A stretch of 64,000 nt of DNA from Cerrena zonata (GCA_038087015.1 JASBNA010000009.1:930001-994000), one strand, 5' to 3'. Shown: positions 11,135-23,419, numbered from the stretch's first letter. Notes: generated from the sequence alone by a model not told the origin. A program made the numbers and translations.

Positions 11135-12196
11135 TATTTTGTTGTCGCTGTCCCTAGCTATAGAATACAACTCTCATGTATTGAACAAACAGGCTTTGAT
11201 TTGAGCACGGCGTGATCTTCAAACTCCGAAAACTATCAGAGCGGTCACTACAACTCATTTGTTACAAATGCTGTAGAATTTAGGGAAGACGTTAGTACTC
11301 TGTTAATAGTCTAATGTTTTTGTTAACAGTCTAATGTCTTCGTTAATAATCTAATGTCAAAATGCTTATGGAGCCAGCCAAACATACTAACTATAGCGCC
11401 GAGCGAAGGTCTTAGGTAATGCAAACACTCTACGTACTACGTATGTTTATAATAAGTGCGATGCGATGTACAGACGCCACTGAGTAGCACATTGGTATTC
11501 CACATTATACCACAAATATATTATTACAAACTATCTACCGAACTATAGTAGTCACTAGTCAGTATTGGCATGTGTAGCCCGCACACAAAGTTAAACACGT
11601 TCTACCTGCCAACTCAACAATAAAGCTAATGACTCATGTCCATGAGTTATTACGCGCCTCACGTGGTGATGCATGCGGAACGCGACGCATATGTAAGCAA
11701 GTATTACCAACATCACAACGGACTCTTACTCGTGCCAGAAGTTGTTACTTCAATAGAAAAGTTACTTATCTTTTCTCCCGCCTTACAATGGTTCTTACTT
11801 GCACAACCAGATAGAGTTCCATGGTATATTCACCAATGTATACATTCATAGCTATTATATAATCGAAATGTACACTAAGAACACTCTTGAATGCTGTATA
11901 GAACGTGTCGATCGAGTAAGAAATGAGCGAACTACCATATGGCGGCGAGCGCGCCCTCCCCGACGCGGCGGGAAGACACGCGGCAGCGGAGATGGTGGGT
12001 GGGGGGCAGGGGGAATGATGGGAATGATGGGAATAATGGGAGGGACCGGGAAGTAGGATGCCGAGATGTACCGGTATGTTTTCTCTTATGTTTTATCTCC
12101 TAGATCTCTTATCAAAATATCAAAAATCGCCCCCATGATCGACCTCTGGAAAGGGGAAAAGACCAACGATCGTGAGGGAGATACCTAGGATGTAGG
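11135..12196. other. Non-coding region with a G-rich tract
   Basis: No gene is supported. Near 11310-11360 a short phrase (GTTAATAGTCTAATG and variants) repeats three times. At about 11990-12055 a G-rich tract contains GGGTGGGGGG and repeated GAATGATGG units. ORFs at 11629-11851 and 11799-12056 are random or low-complexity readings. Confidence 0.5.
11990..12055 (+). repeat. G-rich low-complexity tract
   Basis: At least five runs of three or more G within about 60 bases, with a repeated GGGAATGAT unit. It could form a G-quadruplex on the plus strand; that is inference. Confidence 0.5.
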
Positions 12197-12560
12197 GATA
12201 AAGGGAGAAACAGGCTAATTGGCCTATCACACATCACCTGTATATTAGGCTAAGAGGCCCTTATCTATGTGAGATCGAGGTGGCCACAGCCACCCACCCC
12301 AGGGCCACCTACCCAATTTAGAAAGTATATATGTGGCTGTGGAACCAGATTTGTAAGCAGACAGAGGTGAGCCTGCCAATTCGCAAAAAAAGCGCCCAAA
12401 TAGGGCCTATATACCCTATTAGGCAATACACTGGGCCCTGTAGAGATGACTAAGCATATAGGCAGTCTGCCCTACATAACACAAATCGAAAAAGCATGGC
12501 AGAATGCCTAAAAGTTTGTAAAACACTTTAGGGCACTCTGCCTTATAGTTTACAAATATT
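12197..12560. repeat. Cluster of short hairpins
   Basis: Three hairpins share the form GGCA-N3-TGCC, at 12461-12471, 12498-12508 and 12532-12542. The last is nested in a larger stem, TTTGTAAAAC (12515) with GTTTACAAA (12548-12556). Further upstream are AGGCC/GGCCT palindromic pieces. No ORF is present. It may be a decayed miniature element or a structured transcript leader. Confidence 0.5.
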
Positions 12561-12576
12561 TAACTGCCAAAGGTGG

Positions 12577-12753
12577 ATCTATATGAAGCAACCTCCTGGC
12601 TTCGAGACTTCCGGGAAGGAAGATTGGGTATGGAAACTTCACAAGGCTCTTTACGGTCTCAAGCAGGCGGGTCGTCAGTGGTACAAGAAGGTATGCTTAC
12701 TTTTCGATGACCTTGGACTTACCCGCTGCCAGAATGACCACATCAGCGGATGA
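12577..12753 (+). pseudogene. Ty1/copia reverse transcriptase fragment
   Basis: A reading frame from IYMKQPPGFE through KLHKALYGLKQAGRQWYKKV to NDHISG is the diagnostic part of the copia reverse transcriptase (RVT_2 family). It covers only about 58 residues and ends at a TGA at 12751. The catalytic YVDD region, integrase, protease and LTRs are not seen nearby. This is a relic fragment with no function expected. Confidence 0.85.
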
Positions 12754-13188
12754 AGGAGATCTCTTTCTCACCCTTTGAACCGCCCAATGCCGATGTTACC
12801 TATGTCTAACACTGTGTCGAAGTAAATACGTCGCATCACCAATATGATACAATATAGATCGTGAGACATTATTACAAAGGCAGCGCCTGCCCGTACATGG
12901 CTATGTATCGATATGGTAAGTCTTGTAGTCCCAATACAGTGGCGAGCCTGACTTCGAGAATCGACTCGGACTTGGAAGCTCGCAGCCGCCCCGTGGCTCC
13001 CACTGCTTGTCAATTATCGATGCATCAAGTCTGCCATTCTCAATGTCTGCACTCACGGTGCTGCCAGTGCACACCAAGTTCAAGTTTAGGATCATAACAC
13101 TTTATTTAGTAAGTTGTTCAAACGGTACATATGAGCAATACTACTAAGAGATAGATTTTCTCGGTGCATCACAGTCATTCTAGCACCA
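12754..13188. other. Non-coding spacer
   Basis: Short overlapping ORFs occur on both strands, with no motif or splice support. The stretch separates the copia relic from the 3' end of the minus-strand gene. Confidence 0.4.
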
Positions 13189-14686
13189 CTAGCAAAGATA
13201 GCAGCGAGCACAGTTGGAGTCGCGAAATCGCGAAATCAAGCGCATGTGCATTGCCTCCTCAGACAGGTCACCCCCCATGTACATGAACACAGGGTGTACC
13301 TTCATCTTCCCGAAGCTCAGCCCTCCTGCATCATCACCCTCTTCGAGGGGTTCTAAGGCCGGTAAGTCATCGTCAGACTCATCCAATCCAGTGGCACTCA
13401 CACCATCAACTTCTTCGTCAGTGCAGAGGCCGGGTCTCTTCCCTAGGACCTTTGGTATCTCGGCAAGATCAGGGATGCGTTCCACCCCTATTACCTCCTG
13501 CGTCAGCTCATAAGCATGCAGGTATGTTACCCACTGACCCTCTCAGATAGGACGTGCTTTATATCCCATGTAAAGGACGATCCCCTCCTCGAGCTCATCT
13601 GGAGTAAGTACAATGTCGACCGCACCGTGACCATCTAACATAAGTGTAATCGGCCTGATAAGTGAGGCCAGAAATGCAGCAGACTCGAGCGCCGCATCTG
13701 CTTGCTGCTTTAACCCAGCTGCTGTCCGCTTTTGAAAGCTGACAATTTCTTCGAAGCAGCCGAGCATAGAGGCAAATGTGTCTGTTGACCAAATAAGGCC
13801 AGGTGAGTACAGAATATTGCGCAAAAGCAACATATTACGTACCTCTACATCCCTCGCAGACTGCATCGACCTGCTCCGAGTCTCGTTTAGGGGGGATGTT
13901 TTCCTTATTCCCCTCATCGCCGGCAGACACTAAACAGGTAAGAGACATTTTTATTGTCATCTCAACTCAATAGTTCGGATGATGTGACTTACGATGGGCA
14001 TGTGTGGCCTGTACCTTGCTGTTGACGGGGGGTGGTTGGTCTTCTTTGGTCTTTCCATCTTCGAGCGTGACGAGCGACGGGACTGACTTTTGATTAACCT
14101 GGGTTTCTATCCAGCTTTCCGTCTCTTCATCGTTGGCTTCTTCCAATTGCAATTGCAAGTCGACGGCGGTCCAATCTTGCGACTCGTCGGGTGTCGCGGG
14201 CGTAATGTATGGGCTCACAGCATCAAATGCATGGCTGACATCCATGGGTTCGCCATCAGACTTGTTGAACCATCGACCGTCCTTGTAGTCGAAGCGGCCA
14301 AGGAGGACCTCATGTTCTTTGGCGGTGTGAATGGATTCCCATTGGGAATCCGTTGTTTGCGAGTCAAGAGCACCTCCAAAGGCAAACATCCTGAAGATGG
14401 TAAGTTAAATTATATTTTTCAACGTTACCATCTAAACTCACTCTGCCATTTTGGTACTACCCGCTGCAGACACTTTTCTCTCAGCATTAACACATCGGTT
14501 AGCAGCAAGATGTGTAGCTTGCTTGGCATCGTTGCTGATCTGACTGTCGTAGGAATCGGGACGATAGCTCCCTTCGTTGTTGTACTCCCCGTTGAACATG
14601 TTAGCAGGATTGGCGATGAGAGGGGATGAGGGTTTGCAGTCAAGAAGGACTGCAGGAAATTTTCTTGGCATACGGCGGGTCATCAT
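13189..14686 (-). pseudogene. Four-exon gene of unknown function with one internal stop
   Basis: Predicted minus-strand exons are 14686-14442, 14390-13993, 13929-13843 and 13781-13189, joined by canonical GT-AG introns of 51-63 bp. Together they make exactly 441 codons, including the final stop. Starts are possible at 14686 or 14671 (MPRKFPAVLLDC). The protein is acidic and partly disordered. Features are an aromatic segment GRFDYKDGRWFNK, a motif GNKENIPP, a short Cys pair CEGC, a helical region and an acidic C-terminal part (DESDDDLPALEPLEEGDD). A single in-frame TGA at 13545-13543 interrupts the last exon; the same frame stays open for 117 more codons with similar composition, so the stop looks recent. 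If the stop is natural, the product is 323 residues. I do not recognise the family. Confidence 0.6.
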
Positions 14687-14910
14687 ATTTAATGTCGGCC
14701 GACAAGAAAACCTTTTATCCCTTATCGTACCTCAAGCTTCATTGTATTGATATATACAGACATTAATCCAAGTCAATATGGACGAGAGTGAATACATAAC
14801 ACTACGGTACTACTACAGTGTGGCATATCCAAGGTTGTCGTTCATCAGCTCGACGAATTGTATCCGAGTCAGCGATACCCTCTATTCCCTGCTCTCCTCT
14901 CCCTATCTCA
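14687..14910. promoter_or_regulatory. Shared upstream region of two divergent genes
   Basis: This 224-bp stretch lies between the minus-strand gene and DUF6535 copy 1, so promoters for both should be here. A TATATACA stretch occurs near 14750. It lacks the conserved upstream block and GTTC/GAAC dyad found before copies 2-8. Confidence 0.4.
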
Positions 14911-17279
14911 ATGCCATCTTCATCTAGTAGGCGGCGTAGAAAATCTAGGGAGTCTAGTCGTTCGAGTGCTTCTGATGTGGATGGAGATGTAGTCCGAGTC
15001 CCTCCTTCAGACTCACAAAAACATAACGACCGAGTCCCAGCCATTAATCGTGAAGGTCGCCAATCCAAAGCGGACTCGGACTACTTTTCTCAAGATGTCG
15101 AGAACGTACAGTCTCCAGTACCTACTCCTCCCTCCGGCCTACTGAAGGAGGGAACTGCTGCAAATACGGTCCTTGTTGATGCTACACCCGCAAGTGATCA
15201 GCAGCATCGCGCGGCAAGAGAATCTCCTTCGACAGATAAGGTGAGTCATTGTCTTTTCTTCTCGTCGTGAAACTACTAAGGATACGTGGATACAGAATAC
15301 GACACCAAAGACGGGAGATAAGATACATCGGGTCAAAATTGAGTCTGACCGTACTGGCTGGGGGCGGATTTCAGATCTGATTCATCAATACGATCGGGAT
15401 CGTGTGGAGGATGTGAAGGAAGACATCGATACACTCCTCGTGTTTGTGGGTACCCTCGTTGCCATTGATTGATGTCCTACCGACTCTTTCATCCCAAGGC
15501 CGGTCTGTTCTCTGCTGTGATTACAGCATTCATCATTGAATCATATAAAATGTTACAACAACAACCCGAAGATACAACCAATCAAATTTTACTCCAACTC
15601 TCGGCCCAGTTAGCCAGCCTCGCACTTTCCGGCAATTTCGTCAATTCGACAATCCCCCCATTTATCACCCCATCATTTTCCCCTGTGCGGTTCTCTGTCC
15701 TAATCAATACGTTGTGGCTATTGAGTCTCGTCTTTGCTTTGGTAACTGCATCCCTCGGAATCCTCATCAAACAGTGGCTCCACGAGCTTATGGCACGCGA
15801 CACTCAGGATCCTCGTCAACAAGTCAAGATCCGCTTCTTCCGCGAAGTTGGCGTACAGAGATGGCAGATCTTCGAGATCGCTGCTGTCCTCCCACTGCTC
15901 CTTCAGCTCGCCCTACTACTCTTCTTCATCGGTCTCAGCGCCTTCCTCCACGATCTGAACACTCTCGTCACATGGGTCATAACGGGGGCTATGATCCTAT
16001 GGCTCGTGTTTTACCTGTTCACAACATTTTCCCCAATATTCTCTTCTCAGTGCCCATACAAAACTCCGATGCTAAAGGGCATCCTCAAGCAGGTTCGGGT
16101 TGCGAGCTATGTTGGGCTAAGCTCTCTGGGTCGTGCATTATATAATCATGTCCCTGTTACATGGCCGAGAATCAAACAGAGGTGCAAAGGTCTACGCAAT
16201 TCGTTGAACACCTGGTCAGCTGTTTGGACGGCTCACAAAGAGTCTGAAGTCTGCAAGAATAGGCTCTGGGATCTGCCTACCCTAACCTGCTCACAGGAGA
16301 TCCTTCGAGGCGAGCAGCTTGAGGAAGCAATCACAGATTGTGTCCGGGGATGTGGTGTGAATGTATTGTTTGAGTGCATACACTTTTTCTCGCGAGGCGG
16401 AGATCCTGTCCTCCAAGGAGTACTCCCAGATGTCCCCCGAGGATTGAGTCGTAAAACATGCGAGCTCTTTGCATCCCGCATTGGCAATTTGGACTCTTCT
16501 CTCGACAGGTCCAATTATGTAATGTTATATGCTAGAGTGACATATGCATCATCAAAAGTGTATGATCCACCCACAAATTACCTATTTCAACCAGCATTAC
16601 TACCCATGTTTAGTCGACTCATAGATGGAGACATGATGTCAGCAACTGTCTCAATCCTTATCATCTACTCTGTCACGCACAATACCATGGAGAGCCACCC
16701 CGGGCACTTTGGCGATTTTCGCGGCATACTAAATGATGATGAGCTCGAGTTTGAGATGTTACCAGACACCGTTGGTAAGCTCTCTCACAGCTCACTCATC
16801 TATACAACTACTAATGTAAGCTTTCAGGGGCAGAGTTCATCACCAATTTGGTCATAGCGGCCGGAGCTATCTGCCGTAACCTGTGGAATCAGTCACATTT
16901 GCACTTTCGCCACGGAGAGGTGGAGTACCTATGATCGTGGATTGATAAAATTCGCCGCGACTGGAACCTTGACATTCCGATAGACCCACTTGCCTTCATT
17001 TCCACGTTTACTCAACTATTATATACGCTCACTCCTCCAGCTGCAAGACGAAAAGATCGGAACATTATTATTGAAGTGATGGGTATGTTTGTTAATATCA
17101 TACCCGATCCTGATGATGCATTATCATGGCCAAAGTCTCGTCGAAAATGTGCTGAAGAGATACATCGCTGCTTGCTTGCTACAGGTTTCAAGGATGCGCA
17201 GTTTATTCCAAAGCTAGGAGATGTAATTCGTACATGGAAGCCTGGTTTTGATCATACCAGACCATGTTGGCACCAGTAA
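14911..17279 (+). pseudogene. DUF6535 membrane protein, copy 1, stop in last exon
   Basis: Exons are 14911-15240, 15296-15445, 15499-16774 and 16828-17279, the same plan and phases as the other copies. Exon 1 encodes a Ser/Arg-rich disordered tail. Exons 2-3 encode the membrane core with LINTLWLLSL and KQWLHELMARDTQDPRQQ intact. A TGA at 16932-16934 falls early in exon 4. The frame then continues to the family ending GDVIRTWKPGFDHTR, so about 115 residues are lost compared with paralogues. The shortened protein keeps all four membrane segments and might still work, so pseudogene is a cautious label. Its divergence from copies 2-8 and its lack of the shared upstream module suggest it is the oldest or most separate member. 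AATAAA follows at 17306. Confidence 0.75.
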
Positions 17280-19780
17280 TGTACTCGACAGTGTAAGAAA
17301 AGATGAATAAAAATAGCATTTGATTGTTCTCGTAGATATCATGCGTAAGGTTGACAACAGGAGATGATCATGACCTGACTCTCGACTCAGTCTTTGTGCC
17401 ATTTGTAACTTCGAGTTCACTGTACCAAATGATATCTACATTTGTAAAGATCTTCAAAGAAATCTATTGAGACTCAGACATCAGAAATAAAGTTGTATCC
17501 ATGCATGAGATGGCATCTCGTTATTCTTACCAGTGAAGAGTAGATTACAATGACAATGGAAGTAAAAACCACTGCTTTGGAGTTGAGAATTCCAAGCGAG
17601 ACGGGAAATGGTAAAGATCGCGAGATCCATGTCCGTTATGCTAGAATCTAGATGTTGACCTACCTACAATGAGAAACATGAGAGAAAGGATGTGAGCATT
17701 CAGGTGAGACGTACCGTGGTCACAGTGCCGTTCGATAGATTCCGCTTGAAGCCACAATTCAAGTCCCGGGTTGAGAGTACAATGTACCATCGATACTCTT
17801 GGTCTTGGGGTGGTCTGCATTGTTTGCTTGTCCTCCCAATAGAAACAACCGTGTAGAGTTACGACAGAGGCACTTATCGTCTGAAAAGACCTCCAGTCTT
17901 CCCCCTCCAATCTGAAAATTTGACATTTGAGCTCCAAACTCGTTTCATGGCGTGAGAGGAGATATGGAAGGCACCGGGGAAGTTAGGGATACCTGCGTAC
18001 GCCTTGTGTTCTATGCTTGAGAGACGATCCTTCTGGTCGATATTTGCGAAGTTGTGATGTCGGGAGCCCGATATGTTTGGTTTTATTCGACGAGAGTCAA
18101 GAGAGACACGACATGGTGTATTCTATAGCGAGAGGCACGAGTGAGTACAGGAAATAAAACTTGAAAAAACACCGCTCGGAAGCTGTCATCCAGTTGCCGA
18201 CCTCCGCAAATAGACGATGGATTTTTGAGTGTAGATGAGAGGACCGCATCGAGGATCCTGGTCAGGATATCAAAATCCTCAAATCATGCTTCGGGCAAAG
18301 CACTGATAGTGATATTCCTCCGTCGAACATCTCCAGATATGTATTCTGTCGCAAAGCGACTATGACCTCAGAGTCATAGTACATACTTGAACCGGCATTT
18401 TCCCAGAGACGGAATCGATGGCATAGAAGTGTTGGTGGGGGAAGCAACTGGAATCGGTCGTAGAGATTTCGGTTGACGAGCTGACACTAGGTGATCGGGA
18501 TCAGTTAGCATGGAAGGAGTCGTGTCTCTGATTTGGGACGAGAACTGAGCACCTAGAAAGGCACTATGACTGACGTTGTCCCGCCTGCGTTCCTTACCCT
18601 TTACTGGAGAGTACCTCGAGAGCCAGTAGAATGCTCTTCTCCCCGCTTGAGATATATGGCACTCAATGCCATTGTTGCTGCTGAGAATGCTGTGCTTCTG
18701 TGAGAAGCAATACAAGCATATGCCTAGCTGAGAGAAGTCGTGAGTCAGAGGGAGTGCCTCGAAAGTCGAGGGAGGTCACAAAATAGACTGTAATTGAAAA
18801 TAAAGCGTATGAGAAACGGCGTTCACATGATCTTGGACGGTACGAAGCAGTCTTAGCTCTCGTTCCGACTAAAGCGACCGTTAATATCGAAGAAGGAATA
18901 ACTAGGAATAGATCGTCAGACTGAGATTAGAGGACCACGACTCTTACATCGGGGTGTCTGCCTACGTGGACTATCCGAGAATGTTAGAAGGGAATACCGT
19001 CAAAATATGAAAGGGTTTCGATGCAAAGGGCGCAAGAACTCAGGAGGTAATTCGACACCTTTGGCGAGAAGGGTAAATATCCTCTACAGAACAGTCAGAT
19101 TTCGAGCACCGAAGACGCCAGAAGCGTCAAGTGTTAAGGTTACAATAACTGAAAGGAACACAGGAGGACTAGTGGTATGAGCTGGTATCAGAACAGCAGA
19201 GTGGTCGTCGTTTAGCGTTGGACAGTGAGCAGTACACGACGACCAAACCGGGAGGCGAGTGTGAGGGTGTGATATAGACACAAACGGATATGACTAGAGT
19301 CGATAGTCGACGATCATTCGTAAGATACTGACCTGAAACTAGCCTAGAGACCAGAGTCATTTCCACAAAGGGAAGTAAAGAAACGAGACGAGATGAGTAG
19401 AGGTTCTCGAGGGGATAGGGGTCTGGGATCTCCCTAGAGCAAGGAAAGGGGTTCGGGAGAGATGTAATGTTGAAAGTAAGGCAAACAGTACAGAAGATAA
19501 CCGATGCGTTGGCTGGAGAGGGCACTTGCCTTTGGTCACTGACAATATGGAGTGTTTGAGAATACAGAGACCTGAGATAAGAGATGCAGAGCGAAGAGAA
19601 ACCAAGCTCAGAAACACGTACGTATAATGAAAGGAGCCCTCTCGTCCAAGATCACAACAAAGCTGCATCATCCGAAACATGCAAAAATCGCGTCAGCGAA
19701 TCGTCACCGTCGTGGTCGTGGTCGTGGTTATTGTTGAGTACTTGAGCGACGACGAAGAATTTGCGTAGACGAGGTGTATT

Positions 19781-19830
19781 ACGTAAGTGTCGATCGTGTA
19801 AAGATGTGTAAGGATGCATATGGAAAGTAG
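19781..19830 (+). repeat. Upstream conserved block, diverged copy (DUF6535 copy 2)
   Basis: Recognisable but shortened version of the block before copies 3-8. It shares ACGTAAGTGTCGATCG, TGTAAAGA and the ATATGGAA...GTAG end. Confidence 0.5.
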
Positions 19831-19952
19831 CTAGGAATCGGCAGGGGAGGACTTTGGGCCTTAATCTATATTCAAGCAATTCAAGCAGAGAGTAAGATGC
19901 GACCATCTCAAGATCTCCTTGGGGCGGTGAAATGGTAGAGCTTACATAACCA

Positions 19953-19970
19953 GAAGTTCGCACGAACTTC
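19953..19970. promoter_or_regulatory. Perfect 18-bp dyad upstream of DUF6535 copy 2
   Basis: GAAGTTCGCACGAACTTC is a perfect palindrome 53 bases before the ATG. The related GTTC-N5-GAAC form occurs at the matching place before copies 3-8. It could be a transcription-factor site or lie in the 5' UTR; function is inferred. Confidence 0.5.
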
Positions 19971-20023
19971 AAGAAGGCACGGCGACAACAAACTGCTCTA
20001 TTCTTAGCCCTCTTCTATTCTCG

Positions 20024-22375
20024 ATGTCTTCTTCCTCTAAGAGGAGGCGAAGATCCAAAGCTTCTACGCGTTCGAGTGCTTCAAGCTCCGACTCTGACGG
20101 TGACCTCATTGGCCAAGTATCTCCTTCAAATTCGCAAAGACACGACGACAAGGTCCCGCAAGCTGCAAATAAGCATGAGGGCTTGGGTCCGGACTCGCAG
20201 CAGCCCCAAACCTTACAGCCTCTTGCATCTACTCCTAGTCTGCCGGTAGAGGAACGTGAGGCGGCCCCAGTTTCCAGTGAGACTACACCACCAGAAGCCC
20301 AGCAGCCCGAGGAGGCTGCACAGTCTCCCCCGAAGCCGCAGGTGAGTCTCTTAGCTCGAATCGCATTGTCGATACTAAAAAGGGGGTATGTACATGCAGG
20401 CTGTGTCTCCAAACACCGAAGATAAAGTGCATCGGGTGAAGGTCGAGTCTGACCGTACTGGCTGGGGGAGAATTTCAGACCTCATTCGACAATATGATCG
20501 TGATCGGGTGGAGGACGTGAAGGAAGACATCGATACGCTCCTTGTGCTTGTGAGTATCTTTGTTGCCTTTACTTGTCGGTTGTGTTGACTTTCTGTTCCA
20601 CAAGGCAGGTCTGTTCTCTGCTGTGGTCACGGCGTTCATCATCGAATCATACAAAACGCTACAACAACAACCCGAGGATACAACCAATCAAATTCTCCTC
20701 CAGCTCTCAGCCCAAATTGCTAGTCTCGCGCTTTCTGGTAATTTCGTCAACTCGACCATCCCCGCATTCACCACCCCGACCTTCGTTCCTGCCAGGTTCT
20801 CTGTCCTAATCAATACACTTTGGCTGCTGAGTCTCGTTTTCGCCCTCATCACTGCATCCCTCGGCATCCTCGTCAAGCAATGGCTCCACGAGCTCATGGC
20901 ACGCGACACTCAAGATCCCCGTCAACAGGTCAAGATTCGTTTCTTCCGCGAGGTTGGCGTACAGCGATGGCAGATCTTCGAGATCGCTGCTGCCCTCCCA
21001 CTTCTCCTTCAGCTCGCCCTCCTACTCTTCTTCATCGGTCTTAGTACATTCCTCCATGATCTAAACCCAATTGTGACATGGGTCGTGACTGGAGTCATGA
21101 TCCCATGGCTCGTGTTCTACTCGTTTACGACGTTTGCCCCGGCGTTCTCATCTCAGTGCCCGTACAAGACTCCGATGTTAAAGGGTTTCCTTAGTCAAGT
21201 ACGCACTGGGCTTCATGCGTGGCCAACATCCCTCAGTGGCAAGCTACACGCCTTGATCCCTACAGCATGGCAGACAATCAAACAGCAATGCGAAGACCTA
21301 CACGACTCGTTGGATACCTGGTCGGCTACTTGGATAGCTCGTGAAGAGGCTAAAGTACGGCAGGATGGTACCTGGGATTTGCCTACGCTCATCTGCTCAC
21401 GAGAGATTCTTCGAGGGGAACAACTTAAGGAAACGATCACAGATTGTTTCCAGAAGTTTGATATGCCGACAATGCTACGTTGTATGAAGAGTATCTCAGA
21501 CGGAAAAGGTCCGGATGTTAGAGATGTACTTCCAGATGTCCCTCAGGGATTTGCTGAACCGGTATTCAAACTCTATAGGTCGTTCATGGGGACTTTGATC
21601 TCTCCCTCGGATAACGTCTTTCCCCATTCACAATGGTACGTGCTATCAACCTATGCACTTTCGAGATCATACAACCCCGACACAAATTGGCCGATCCCGG
21701 AATTATCGCTCCCCTTGCACGTTCGACTCGTGAATGAAAACCAAACATCCGCCGTATTTTCGGTCCTCACCATGTACTCTGTCAGGTACAATACCATAGA
21801 GAGCCACCCTGAACGCTTTGACTATCTATTCCTAGACAAAGCTTATGATGATATACTATACGCCGTTGGTAAGCCCTCTCACGGCGTATTCATCTATGTT
21901 ATACAAGCACTGACGTAGGCCCACAGGAGCACGATTTGCTTCGAATCTGGTCGCTGCAACCAGAACTCTCTGCCGTCATCTATGGAACCAATTCCCAGTC
22001 GACTCTGAGATTAACATAGAGAACATCCTTTATTGGATTAATATAGCTCGTGAAGATTCTGATCCTGACATTCCGACCGACCCGATTGCCTTCATTTTCA
22101 CGTTTGCTCAGATTTTATATTTTCTCACTCCTCGGGGTGTAAGACAGGAACATCGGGAGATGATTATGGGGATGATGGGTGAGCTTGCGGATGTTGTGGT
22201 TGATGTTGATGGCTCTTCGTGGTCGGTCGCGCGTCGGTATTGTGCCGAACAGGCGTTTGGTCACTTTTTCGATATGGGACTTGGGGATGGGCGGCTTATT
22301 CCAAGGTTAGGAGATGTCATTCGTACATGGAGGTCTGGCTTCGATCATACGAAGGCGTTGTATGCACAGGACTAA
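20024..22375 (+). CDS. DUF6535 membrane protein, copy 2 (intact)
   Basis: Exons are 20024-20341, 20400-20549, 20605-21868 and 21927-22375, giving 726 residues. Residues 1-106 are Ser/Arg/acidic and disordered. Exon 2, exactly 150 bp, gives the signature DKVHRVKVESDRTGWGRISD followed by EDVKEDIDTLLVL. The DUF6535 core follows, with four predicted membrane helices near 157-174, 221-246, 282-306 and 312-334. The loop HELMARDTQDPRQQVKIRFF lies between helices 2 and 3. The C-terminal half (about 390 residues) is soluble, with conserved CSREILRGEQL and GDVIRTW motifs and a variable centre. DUF6535 is a basidiomycete family of unknown function. A membrane location is inferred from hydrophobicity. 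The ATG follows the family's usual start context and begins MSSSS. Confidence 0.85.
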
Positions 22376-23262
22376 TGTATTTGACGCTACATACACGATG
22401 AATGATTTTTTTTTATCACTCTTCATGAAGAGTTTGTGCAGTATTTTATGATAAGAGGTCATAAAGCACTCTAATAATGGGTGTGAGTGGCGTGTCCGAG
22501 ACCTTTTACCTTGCTCTCTCGCCCGAGAAAATGACGATAAAGTCATATTGATATAAGTTTCCTAGATCGCGAAGGAGAGCCCTCGAGAACCAAGTCGAGC
22601 CTCGTCCCGCTAGCCGAATGTGAGTAGTATAGAAGACAAGTGTCCCCTTCCGTACCTACCAGATCCAATGAAACTCGAGCCAGATTCGAAACATTGTGTA
22701 CCAAGCTTGATGTAAAACGCTTCAGGAGAGATACGATACATGTTCGCGGTGTGTCGTGTAATAGCGTTGGCGTAAAATATGAATGGGACTTCAATTGGAG
22801 TTCAATAGCCAGTCAGAGAGGGTGTGGTCATCGAGAATGGATAATCAACCAAAGGACGATAGGAAGCTTCGTGAGAGCAAACAAACAGATCAATAAAGAG
22901 AGACAGTTAGGGCAAGTGAAACATCAAAAGACGACAAACGCAGATTGATTTAAGCCCATGTCCGAGACGGTATTAACAATTCTTCGCCGTCGGAGGTATG
23001 GTACCATGTTTGTAGGTACAGAGTCCGGATACACGAATACAAGTTCTGAGGTGACCTGATCAGTTGGGAGTGTCAGATAGAATGGTGACCTGGACCCATT
23101 GGTTATTACATAGAAGAAATTTCACCAATACACAGTGCCCGAGAGAGTATTGAGACATTCACCTCCCCGACCGTGATATCGAAAAGAAACCTCGTTTTCT
23201 TGTCGTCGTTGAAGTCATTGTTGAGTGACGACTTGATGTAATAAAGAGGAGGGAAATTGGTG

Positions 23263-23318
23263 ATGTCTAAGCGTCGGTCGCAGTGTAAAGACAGATAAGG
23301 AATGTAAGTAGGAAATGT
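23263..23318 (+). repeat. Upstream conserved block (DUF6535 copy 3)
   Basis: About 55 bases closely matching the blocks before copies 4-8, including AGCGTCGGTCGCAGTGTAAA and AATGTAAGTAGGAAATG. It lies about 250 bases before the ATG. Confidence 0.65.
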
Positions 23319-23419
23319 CAAGACCTGCCAGTTTTGTTGCCTGGTTCAAGCGTATCACATCGACTCTAAGTAAGATCTATTATGCACAACGGGAACTGAT
23401 AATTTCTAGATAGCCGGAG

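Larger units (their letters stand above)
17280..20023. other. Intergenic DNA between DUF6535 copies 1 and 2
   Basis: No ORF here has domain support. Parts resemble the other array spacers (for example 17755-17830, the CCCGGGTTGAGAGTACAATG area, with 26275-26310 and 38507-38560). A diverged upstream block lies at 19781-19830 and a perfect dyad at 19953-19970. Confidence 0.5.

Noticed and set aside
11629..12056. Small ORFs in the gene-free region
   Set aside because: They overlap each other in different frames and one is simply the G-rich tract.
13967..14629. Plus-strand ORF of 179 codons at 14090-14629
   Set aside because: It overlaps a better-supported minus-strand gene with four in-phase exons and canonical splice sites.
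15714..16145. Alternative-frame ORFs inside DUF6535 exon 3 (also 20820-21044, 24406-24849, 30282-30830, 58149-58610)
   Set aside because: They are shadows of the conserved coding frame, found at the same offset in each paralogue and without splice support.
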